This document shows, piece by piece, positions 12,695-19,904 of a stretch of 21,721 nt of DNA; position 1 is the first letter of the stretch, and every line of letters begins with the position of its first letter. The notes beneath the pieces are model-generated. The model worked only from the letters and a program-made list of their open reading frames with translations, searched no databases and had not been told where the DNA came from. The position numbers and the translations under genes were made by a program. The stretch is from CAYIHX01 sp964363305 (GTDB lineage: Bacteria; Bdellovibrionota; UBA1018), in assembly GCA_964363305.1 (NCBI GenBank), contig CAYIHX010000060.1, positions 1 through 21,721 on the forward strand, read 5' to 3'.

Positions 12695-13789
12695 GGGGTC
12701 GAACTCTAGCGATTTTTTAGAATAGAGAAAATGGCGCAGATCGGGGGGGGGGGGGGTGGCGTACTCCATGAGGAGGTCGGTGTCCGGATGCTTGAAACGA
12801 ATACCCGCCGCGTGAAGACCATGGCGGGGAAGGAGGAGGCGCTCTTTCGCCTCGTCGGAGAGGAATTTGCTTTCAAAGTAACGGTAGGCGTCGCTTTCGC
12901 TCATGCCGTAGAGTTTGTCGCCCACGATCGGATGGCCGACGTGATTGAGGTGAACGCGAATCTGGTGTTGGCGTCCGGTCTTGGGGTAGCACGCCAAAAG
13001 GGAATAGGGCCCGGCCCGTTCGAGCAGCTTGAAACGGGTCAGCGCGGTCTGCGCATTCGGCGCATCGTCGCTCGGGGCGATCTCCATCTTGAGCTCGATG
13101 CGCGAGGTGGTGGAGCGTCTCATCGGGGCCGCGACTTCAAACTCCTGCTGGGGAGCGCCGTGGACGACGGCGAGATAGTACTTGTCGGTGACGCGATCCG
13201 CGAACTGTTTGGTGAGGTGGGCGGCGCTGACTCGCGTTTTCGTCAGCACGAGGACGCCACTGGTTTCGCGATCGATGCGGTGAACGAGAAAATACTCCCG
13301 ATTGGCTTTCAGTGGTGTCTGGTGCCCGTGGGTACGCAGATGCACGAGCAAGGAATTGAAGAAGTAGCGTCCTGCCGGATGAACGGGCAGATTTCCCGGC
13401 TTGTTGATGATGAAGAGCGACTCGTCTTCGTGCAGAATCTGATAGTTGAAATCGACGGGCGGCTCGGGCTTTCGTGCGCTGAGGACGAGTACCTGATCGC
13501 CGGTCAGGAGCTGCTGACTGGCTTTGATTTTTCCGAGTTGAAAGTGGTGTCCCGGCTCGCGCTGAATGGTGATGACGCCGCGATCGATCGACTCCTGGAT
13601 GGCGGCGCGCGAACGCTTTCGGAGCCGGTCTTTCAAGAAGCGGTCGAGCCGCGCCCCGTGGTCTCCGGGGCCGACGTCATGGGTCACGATATAATGGTCT
13701 TCCGCATACTCCTCGTGCACGCCTGGGGCATAGCACAGGGGCGGGGGGATTTGATGAATTGTGAAGAGACAGAAGACCTGTTCCATCAT
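11858..13789 (-). CDS. RluA-family pseudouridine synthase, frame fused to the lipoprotein
   Basis: The N-terminal 365 codons (12695-13789) encode an RNA pseudouridine synthase of the RluA/RluD type that isomerises uridines in rRNA or tRNA. An S4 domain (ARLDRFLKDRLRKRSRAAIQ, about residues 47-66) precedes the catalytic domain with NKPGNLPVHP and catalytic Asp173 in HRIDRETSG, then TGRQHQIRVHLNHVGHPIVG. Its C-terminus YATPPPPDLRHFL contains a C14 tract (12743-12756 on the plus strand). Downstream no stop occurs before the lipoprotein ATG, giving a 643-aa open frame. In both other frames a stop follows within about 35 bp. The fusion is probably an effect of tract length. A GTG near 13720 is an alternative start. 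Confidence 0.85.
   Translation of the reverse strand: MMEQVFCLFTIHQIPPPLCYAPGVHEEYAEDHYIVTHDVGPGDHGARLDRFLKDRLRKRSRAAIQESIDRGVITIQREPGHHFQLGKIKASQQLLTGDQVLVLSARKPEPPVDFNYQILHEDESLFIINKPGNLPVHPAGRYFFNSLLVHLRTHGHQTPLKANREYFLVHRIDRETSGVLVLTKTRVSAAHLTKQFADRVTDKYYLAVVHGAPQQEFEVAAPMRRSTTSRIELKMEIAPSDDAPNAQTALTRFKLLERAGPYSLLACYPKTGRQHQIRVHLNHVGHPIVGDKLYGMSESDAYRYFESKFLSDEAKERLLLPRHGLHAAGIRFKHPDTDLLMEYATPPPPDLRHFLYSKKSLEFDPMRTLQRKLATLGLVLLIAGGCAPATETGEDDIANTAGDVMASADEAATALSANAVRAQAFATCGFGAASWSSCAAGMRTRTFEDCSVGLGTWNGSVILTFSQAACTMSSANDTVTRAPNFTITGRRSRTLTLSTGTGGVFQGQRLTRGATAGTFSYEVSKIKRVATDATGATTLDLESNTSTGITLTGLARANRTMDGGTLEITDALNTQTYTLTPEAVTWDGTCTCASSGRWIGSVSTTGSTADTTTVTVKITACGSADVTLGDTTTSVELDRCLAL
12743..12756. 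repeat. G14/C14 homopolymer tract in rluA
   Basis: Fourteen consecutive G on the plus strand form the CCC codons of PPPP near the RluA C-terminus. The length decides whether rluA stops or runs on into the lipoprotein gene. Confidence 0.9.
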
Positions 13790-13804
13790 GTCCGATAAGC
13801 TGTC

Positions 13805-15004
13805 GTGCTCCTTCGATTCTGGGTTTCTTTATCGTGGCAGTTGGCTACGGTTTTTTTTCTCCTCGTTTTGCAGGGGGTGGGCCAGGCTCGGGCCGGGCCC
13901 AACGGGGCTGCTCCGGGGCCGGGGCGCAGCAGAAGTAGCTGTGTGACGCTGGCGGCCGTCGCGGTGGCGATCGAGCGTCGCACCGTTCCACCGCCGCGCA
14001 CGCCGGTGGGGGATGGCCCTTCGGCCTTGTCGGAGCCGGACCCGCTGAGGCAACCGATTCCGGGGAGTAGAATCCGTCGCCGCCCGCTTCAGGAAAAACC
14101 TTTCGTGGCGATGGAGACGGTCGCGCTCGCTCGAATCAACGAAATGGCGGAGACCGGCCGTCGGCAGCCCGCCATTTGGGTTTTGCGCGCGCATGGGCAC
14201 GAGCAGGAGGCGCGACGCCTGGAAGCTCAGCTGGAGGAAGCGCTCAATCAAGCCGCTCAAGGGGGGGCGTTGCCGGTCACCTTTCGGGGGCGGCTTGTTC
14301 CATCGCGCGATTCGAATTCGCCCCAGGCGCAGGCGGAGGTGGCAGTCTACCGCTTTGACCAGTTGATCGGGCAAGACTCAGTTCCGGCCGCTGTCATGAG
14401 CCGTTTGAGACGCGCTCCGGGCCTCTGGCGGACGGATATTGATGAGGTGGTCCCGGTTGGCCCGGTCGGGCTGGTTCCCGATGAGATTCCGGTCTTCGAT
14501 TGGATCACGGGCAATACGGATCTTCTTCGGGACGGGGTGGGTCTGCTGCGGGTGGAAGGGCCGCGGGGCACGGAGACTCACGGGATCTTACCGACGAATG
14601 GAAGAAGCATGGGCACGGGCTCGGGCGACGGCAATTTAGTGCGTGTCACTCTGGTGCGCTGGCTGCGCACTCGAGGCGAGTGGGGGTCGGCGAACATCGG
14701 GGAGTATCGTAACTTTTTTTCGGAGTTTCTTTGTAAGCACCCGGCCGAGGATTGGGTTCGGCTGTTTGACTCGGAGGCGGCTCGGTTCTATCCGAACGTA
14801 AAACCTGAAACGGTGGCCTGGCTGGCGAAGAAGCACCGAGACGAGTTTGTGCGGCTGGCTGCGAACCCGCCTCGCAACTGGGCCGCGTTGCTTCGATTGG
14901 ATGACAATGTCCTCCTGACTGAGTTCCCGGGTTTGCTGAGCCCGGACCGGCTCGATGCCCTGCGTGCCCGTCTGGCTCGTTTTCAGGCGATGAGTCATCG
15001 TTGA
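13805..15004 (+). CDS. Secreted kinase-like protein, probably a pseudokinase
   Basis: A 399-aa protein starting at GTG 13805 with a signal peptide (FWVSLSWQLATVFFLLVLQG to QARA), diverging from rluA. A low-complexity Pro/Arg linker leads to a helical motif (PAIWVLRAHGHEQEARRLEA) that resembles the one in the protein at 19905-21689. Next come an alpha-C-like helix with Glu178 (AEVAVYRFDQLIGQDSVPAA) and FDWITGNTDLLRDGVG with Asp239, recalling the G-N-x-D-R catalytic loop of HipA/PI4K/Fam20-like kinases. The nucleotide-binding Lys motif and the loop Asn are not visible, so catalysis is doubtful. The fold assignment is inference from motifs. The next secreted protein is 43 bp downstream. Confidence 0.65.
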   Translation: MLLRFWVSLSWQLATVFFLLVLQGVGQARAGPNGAAPGPGRSRSSCVTLAAVAVAIERRTVPPPRTPVGDGPSALSEPDPLRQPIPGSRIRRRPLQEKPFVAMETVALARINEMAETGRRQPAIWVLRAHGHEQEARRLEAQLEEALNQAAQGGALPVTFRGRLVPSRDSNSPQAQAEVAVYRFDQLIGQDSVPAAVMSRLRRAPGLWRTDIDEVVPVGPVGLVPDEIPVFDWITGNTDLLRDGVGLLRVEGPRGTETHGILPTNGRSMGTGSGDGNLVRVTLVRWLRTRGEWGSANIGEYRNFFSEFLCKHPAEDWVRLFDSEAARFYPNVKPETVAWLAKKHRDEFVRLAANPPRNWAALLRLDDNVLLTEFPGLLSPDRLDALRARLARFQAMSHR

Positions 15005-15047
15005 GCGGCTTTGACAGAGGTCCGGGCCCTCAGTAGGGAATAGGCCT

Positions 15048-16265
15048 ATGTCTTCTCTACTCATAATGCGTAAGAAATGGGTTTCCGGGGTGTTTTTCGG
15101 TGCGGGCCTGCTGGCCTCCTTGGTGGCGGTGGCGGCGCCTGCTCCGTTGCGGTTCCGGCATGAGCTCTCGATCGAAGACTTTCAGGGAAAGACTTTTCTC
15201 GACGCGATGATGGCTGAAGACGGTGGTATCAAGTCGCTCCTCGACGATGATTACCGGACTGAGTACGCCGTGGCCGGCTGGAGAGCCGTGAAAATCGCGT
15301 TGGCCAACTTCGACACGAAGAATCGCAATAAGGTGTTGAAGTCGTTCGAGGACGGGGAGGACGGCCTCCACCGCCTGATTCAAGAGCTGCAGGGCACGAC
15401 GTTCACGCCCGCCACGGCCGTCGGAATGGTTCGCTCACGGCTGCGGGGTGGGGATGTCTTTGGCGTGGCTCAGGTGATCGCGATGGGCAGCGGCGCCGGC
15501 ACGTTGGTCCGGATCGATGAAGAGAATTACTACTACAACTACGGCTATAAATCAGGCGAAGAGGCGGACGACGTGAAGTCGGGGCGCAGTTTTGGCGCCT
15601 CGCCGGGCCATAACGCGAACGACGCTTCCGACGTGATGTTTCTCAATGAGCTGGAGAAGTACTTGGATTCGACGGCGGAGCCTCGGGTATTCTACACGGC
15701 GATGCTTCGTCTGCTGACTCAATGCGATGCCTGGGGCTACGGACGGTCGCGTTTGAGTGACGAAGGTCAGACCGTGCTGACCGATTTTTTGGCGATTTAC
15801 ACGGCGGAGCTCGATCGGCACCTGATGGTTGAGCTCGATCCTCGCCGTCACCCGTGGGAGAACGATCTCGCCGAGGTGACGTTCGTCTTGGCTTTCGGAA
15901 CTGCGGTGGGCCAGGTCATGCTCAACGGCGAGCTGGTGGACGGGCAGGCTCGCGAGTGGTGGGCTCCGAGCGCCGTGAGCAATCGCAGCGGCATCGGAAT
16001 CACTCGCCAGGATCGCCGTCGTTTGCAGAAGGCGATTACGGTCTATGAGCGCGAGCACCATCCAGAACTCGTCGCCGCCATCGAGGCGGTGATCGGCTCA
16101 AAGAAAGATGTTTTCCGTGGTCTCATGGAGTATCTGAACAATGTGTCGACTCAGCCGAGCGTGCGTGCCAACGCAGCTGCGCTGACGGAAGCTTTCGTTG
16201 AGTTCGTTTTGCAGGTTCGGGAAGACGCGGACGCGATCGCGGCGGGGATTTCGGACTCCCCTTAA
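15048..16265 (+). CDS. Secreted hypothetical protein
   Basis: A 405-aa protein with a signal peptide (MRKKWVSGVFFGAGLLASLV then AVAA, cleavage near APAP). The ATG at 15048 is used; an ATG at 15066 (MRKKW) is an equally good start. The mature part is mixed helical, with a Tyr-rich stretch (EENYYYNYGYKSGEEADD) and a helical C-terminal half (ELDRHLMVELDPRRHPWEND; RRRLQKAITVYEREHHPELV). No family was recognised. It follows the kinase-like gene on the same strand and may be cotranscribed with it. Its TAA overlaps the TAA of the convergent histidine kinase gene inside CCCCTTAAGGGG. Confidence 0.75.
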   Translation: MSSLLIMRKKWVSGVFFGAGLLASLVAVAAPAPLRFRHELSIEDFQGKTFLDAMMAEDGGIKSLLDDDYRTEYAVAGWRAVKIALANFDTKNRNKVLKSFEDGEDGLHRLIQELQGTTFTPATAVGMVRSRLRGGDVFGVAQVIAMGSGAGTLVRIDEENYYYNYGYKSGEEADDVKSGRSFGASPGHNANDASDVMFLNELEKYLDSTAEPRVFYTAMLRLLTQCDAWGYGRSRLSDEGQTVLTDFLAIYTAELDRHLMVELDPRRHPWENDLAEVTFVLAFGTAVGQVMLNGELVDGQAREWWAPSAVSNRSGIGITRQDRRRLQKAITVYEREHHPELVAAIEAVIGSKKDVFRGLMEYLNNVSTQPSVRANAAALTEAFVEFVLQVREDADAIAAGISDSP

Positions 16266-16269
16266 GGGG
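16258..16269. repeat. 12-bp palindrome containing two overlapping stop codons
   Basis: CCCCTTAAGGGG is perfectly symmetric. Both convergent genes end in TCC CCT TAA (Ser-Pro-stop) inside it and overlap by 4 bp. Confidence 0.9.
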
Positions 16270-17569
16270 ATGCTTGCCGAAGCCTCAGGGTGAAGCATGT
16301 TTCAGGATGACTCTCATCGTAGGATAGATCGCCGTCCAAGGCTTTGGCCATTTCAAGCGAATTAGCCAACGTAATGCCGGAGCCCGAGTGGGCCTTCTTT
16401 GTGCTGAAGTGTGGAAGAAAAAGACTTGGGCGGATTTCTTTCGGGATAGGCGGGCCGGAATTGGTCACCGAGACCGCGAGAAAGTTGTTCTCCGGTCGGA
16501 CGGATATTCGGATTACAGGACTCTTGAGATTTCTCGTGGCCTCGATCGCGTTCCGAATGAGGCAGTAAAGGATGCGGGAGGCCTCCGTCTCCGAGCCGAT
16601 CGCCTTGAGGTCTTCCGTGGGGAGGTCAATCTCGATGGAGAGGACCGCGCTGTCGGGGAGGCCCTTGCAGATGAGTACGGCCGTATTGACTGACTTGCGG
16701 AGGGAGAAGGTCTGGGAGCGCTGATGGGCTTGATGGTCCTTGCCGGCGAACACGCACAAAGCGGAAACGATGTCGGAGATTCTCCCGTGCGCTTTTTGAA
16801 TACTGTCGAATCTTTTCGCGCGAGCCTCGTCTAACTCGGGGGTTTTGCGTTCTTCGGCGAGGAAGGAAAGATTCATCGATGCGATGGCAAGAGGATTGTT
16901 GATCTCGTGTGCTACGCCTGCGGCGATCTCCCCGATGGAGGCCATTTTTGAGGCTTCGAGAAGTGATCTCTGATCTTGAAGGCTTTGTCGGTGCAAACGC
17001 GAACGCGAGATCTCGAATAACCCACTCAAAATGAAACTGATGACGGTGGACGCAAAAATGAGTTGATCCTTGGGGGGAATGAAATGGACGGCGCGGGGGT
17101 CCGTGGTGAGCAAGCCCCAGGTTTGCAGGGCGCCGACCCCGAGGATGCAGAGAAGGAGCAAGGCGGTCCATATTGCTCCGTCCTGAATTTTCAGGATGTA
17201 GACGAAGGTGGCGGGGTAGAGGACGCAGAGAATGAGCAGGGGTGATTCTAATCCACCGGTGTTGCATATGCTGACGAGGGTGGCGAAGACGTAAGAGGCA
17301 ACGTAGATGTTGCTCGCGATGCGAACGGCGCCATATTGTCGAACCAGGAAGAGACAGATGGGGCCGGACAAAAAGGCAATAAGCGGGGTGAGCGTGAGGG
17401 CCGGCGGGGCGTCGGCAAGATAGTGGGCGATTGAGAAAAGGGGAGCGAAGGTCGTGATCGTGAGAAACAGGGTGACCGTGAGTCGCGCCCGGGAGTGGTG
17501 TTCGGGGTTCGTCTTGAGGTGAGCCGGGACAAAAAATTCGATCCATTGGGCCATTGTTTGTAGGTTCAT
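16262..17569 (-). CDS. Membrane sensor histidine kinase
   Basis: A 435-aa sensor kinase. About six membrane helices occupy residues 30-185 with short loops, so the signal is probably sensed in or near the membrane. The HisKA domain has His221 in AAGVAHEINNPLAIA. The ATPase domain has the N-box Asn340 (LIRNAIEAT), G1 as VTNSGPPIP, an F-box LFLPHFSTKK and G2 GSGITLA. The H-box resembles NtrB/PAS-less kinases of the HisKA group. It begins 4 bp after the prkA stop with no clear ribosome-binding site, so it is translationally coupled to prkA. No response regulator gene is in the window. Confidence 0.93.
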   Translation of the reverse strand: MNLQTMAQWIEFFVPAHLKTNPEHHSRARLTVTLFLTITTFAPLFSIAHYLADAPPALTLTPLIAFLSGPICLFLVRQYGAVRIASNIYVASYVFATLVSICNTGGLESPLLILCVLYPATFVYILKIQDGAIWTALLLLCILGVGALQTWGLLTTDPRAVHFIPPKDQLIFASTVISFILSGLFEISRSRLHRQSLQDQRSLLEASKMASIGEIAAGVAHEINNPLAIASMNLSFLAEERKTPELDEARAKRFDSIQKAHGRISDIVSALCVFAGKDHQAHQRSQTFSLRKSVNTAVLICKGLPDSAVLSIEIDLPTEDLKAIGSETEASRILYCLIRNAIEATRNLKSPVIRISVRPENNFLAVSVTNSGPPIPKEIRPSLFLPHFSTKKAHSGSGITLANSLEMAKALDGDLSYDESHPETCFTLRLRQASP

Positions 17570-17573
17570 GGGA

Positions 17574-19850
17574 TTAGTACCGTTGCTTCATGAGGAACAT
17601 GATGACCTCGCGGGCGCTGTCGGGCGTGTAGCCGTAGTTCATGCACATGTTATCGACCGTGGTTTTGGCAAGGCGGGAGCCCTCGTCGTCGGCCGAGGTG
17701 TCGAACTTCCCTGGATCCGTGCGGCCGTAGATCAGAAGGGCGTTGTGCATCTTCGTGAGGAGGTCTTTCTGTGACTCGAAGTAGTGATGTTCGAGCTTGG
17801 CCCAGTACTCGGGGAAAACCTGCGCGTAAACGACGCGCGAATTCACGTGGTCGAGCGACCAGGCGCCGACCTGCGAGATGATGTTCTGGCGCCAAGCGTC
17901 CTGCTCGCCCGGATCCTGGGGGGCGTCGACGATTTTTTCGAACTCATCGATGAGGGAATGGTCAGGATCTTCGAGGCGACCGGTGATGGGGTTTTTAATT
18001 TTCTCCTTCTTGAGCACGAGCGCGATGTGTTGAACGTACTTTTTGAGGAAATCTTCCCACTGGTCGGGTTTATAGAGGCCGATCGAGGCGCGCACCTCGC
18101 GGTCGATCACATTGAGATACTCCGTGCGGACGACGGTGATGAACTCGACGGGGTCGTGGTAGCCGTCTTTGGCTTCCTGCTTGAGGAAGTCGTACTCGCT
18201 CACGCGTTTCACGAACTCCTCGAGCTCTCGCAAGACGGCGAGGGGCGAGAGGGTCGGGAATTGCGTGTTCTGGGCGGCGCTGTAAAGAATCGATTTCATC
18301 TCGCGGGCCGAGGCGCCCAGGCGCCCCTCATAGTAGGGGATGTTCTCGTATTCTTCCTGCAGGCGCTTGAGGTTCGATTTGAGTATTTTTCGCTCCTCGG
18401 GACCGAGGGCCGCAGGCATTTCACCCGTGTCGTAGAGGCGCGATTTCTCGAGCGGATTGAGGTTCGAGACGATGGAGGCGATATTGGGGGGGTAGTTGAT
18501 GGAGTTCGGCTTCTTGAGCCGCGTCAGCACGGCCCAGAGCGCGATCGTCCAATCCGTATGAGGGGCCACGGGTTTTTCGGCGGAGATCTGTTCGAGATCG
18601 GGTTGGTAGATTTGGCGCTCCTGCGACACTGACAGAAGATAAGGCGCGCGGATGAGCTCCATGCGGGCTTTGAAGCTCATGAAGTCAGGGAACTCTTTGA
18701 ACGCATCGAGCTGGAGCTCATTGGTGGAGCCGATCATCACGGCGTCGAGAAACGCGATGCTGGATCCCACGTTTACGGCGCCGGTCTCGCAGGCGATGAG
18801 CAAATATTTGAAGGTGTCGACCGGGCGCTTGAGGAGATCGCTGTACTCGATGAGCCCGCGGTTGCCGTCGACCAGGTCGCCGCTCAGGTTGAAGAGGCTC
18901 AGGCTCTGGAGCGAGGAGGGCAACGCGCCAAGCGACTTGTTCATGGTGATCTGGTGGGCCTGGGCATCGACGTGAAGCTGAGGTTCGATCGTCACGACTC
19001 CGCGACGGTAGCGGCGAGAGAAGTAGAACCGCTCGACTTGCACATGCATGAGCACGCGCTTGAGCTCGCCCCCGTTGGCCGCCAGGAGCGCGTCGAAGAT
19101 GAGGCGATCGCGGTGATTGAGCTCGCCCCGGGTGAGGTAGAGCGGCATCTGCGACCAGATCGTTTGGGCCTCGGCTTCGCCCAGAAGCTTCTCGAGAAAG
19201 GTTTTGCGTTGGTCGCGCGGGATGATGAGGATCGGATGATCCTTCATCTCGCAGGGGATGCGCGCGGCGATTTCCTCGTCGGGGAGTTTCGCGTAGCTGG
19301 CGAGCTCGCGGGGGCGGTCCGCGGCTCCTCCTCCGTAGGTCCCGAGCCCGATGCCGCCCTTGGTGTAGCGCTCAACCGGGAAGACCCATGAGAACGTGTA
19401 TTGCGCCCCTTCGGGTTGACGCGAGAAGCGTTCCATCCCGGCCATGAGTCCGTGCGCGAGCGAGGTCTTCGCTGAGCCGTTGGGTCCGTGCAGGAGGATG
19501 AGCTTGTTGTTGTGCCCTTGGCGCGAGAAAGTTTTGAGCGAGCGGTAGATGGCGGACTGTGCCGACTCCTGACCGATGACCCGGCGAGCGTTGTCCTCGC
19601 TGACGATGTCGAAGACGTTGAAGTGCGTGGCTCCGCTGGGCGTGGTCGTGCGGCCAAAGTGATCCATCATGTCGGAGAGGTAGCGGGCCGAGCCTCGCAG
19701 CTGCGTCAGTGGTTTTTCTCGGGCGAGCCCGAGGTACTCGTTGAACGCCAGGATGCGTAGATTTTGGTCGAACTCTTGATGCACGAGCTGATCGAGGGAC
19801 TGAATGACGTCTGCCGGCGTGGCGCCGCCGTGATGGGATGTTCGTTCCAT
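17574..19850 (-). CDS. prkA: PrkA-family serine protein kinase (AAA domain)
   Basis: A 758-aa PrkA protein, somewhat longer than the roughly 640-aa enterobacterial YeaG. The ATG at 19850 is chosen for AAGGAAGGTGG just upstream. The AAA_PrkA domain has Walker A GPNGSAKTS (residues 122-130), conserved stretches such as NLSGDLVDGNRGLIEYSDLL and FLDAVMIGSTNELQLDAFKE, and the sensor region after it. The C-terminal PrkA domain (from about residue 400) includes SLIDEFEKIVDAP. PrkA proteins act in starvation and stress responses and are often linked to a SpoVR/YeaH partner. Here the partner is a histidine kinase instead. Confidence 0.93.
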   Translation of the reverse strand: MERTSHHGGATPADVIQSLDQLVHQEFDQNLRILAFNEYLGLAREKPLTQLRGSARYLSDMMDHFGRTTTPSGATHFNVFDIVSEDNARRVIGQESAQSAIYRSLKTFSRQGHNNKLILLHGPNGSAKTSLAHGLMAGMERFSRQPEGAQYTFSWVFPVERYTKGGIGLGTYGGGAADRPRELASYAKLPDEEIAARIPCEMKDHPILIIPRDQRKTFLEKLLGEAEAQTIWSQMPLYLTRGELNHRDRLIFDALLAANGGELKRVLMHVQVERFYFSRRYRRGVVTIEPQLHVDAQAHQITMNKSLGALPSSLQSLSLFNLSGDLVDGNRGLIEYSDLLKRPVDTFKYLLIACETGAVNVGSSIAFLDAVMIGSTNELQLDAFKEFPDFMSFKARMELIRAPYLLSVSQERQIYQPDLEQISAEKPVAPHTDWTIALWAVLTRLKKPNSINYPPNIASIVSNLNPLEKSRLYDTGEMPAALGPEERKILKSNLKRLQEEYENIPYYEGRLGASAREMKSILYSAAQNTQFPTLSPLAVLRELEEFVKRVSEYDFLKQEAKDGYHDPVEFITVVRTEYLNVIDREVRASIGLYKPDQWEDFLKKYVQHIALVLKKEKIKNPITGRLEDPDHSLIDEFEKIVDAPQDPGEQDAWRQNIISQVGAWSLDHVNSRVVYAQVFPEYWAKLEHHYFESQKDLLTKMHNALLIYGRTDPGKFDTSADDEGSRLAKTTVDNMCMNYGYTPDSAREVIMFLMKQRY

Positions 19851-19904
19851 GGCCACCTTCCTTCTCTCTATTAAGGATAGCATTACGATGCCGAAAAGTC
19901 GGAT

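Noticed and set aside
12731..13798. 355-aa plus-strand frame opposite rluA
   Set aside because: It is a shadow of the clearly recognisable RluA coding frame on the minus strand.
17784..18632. 282-aa plus-strand frame opposite prkA
   Set aside because: Shadow of prkA; no family features and its composition mirrors the true frame.
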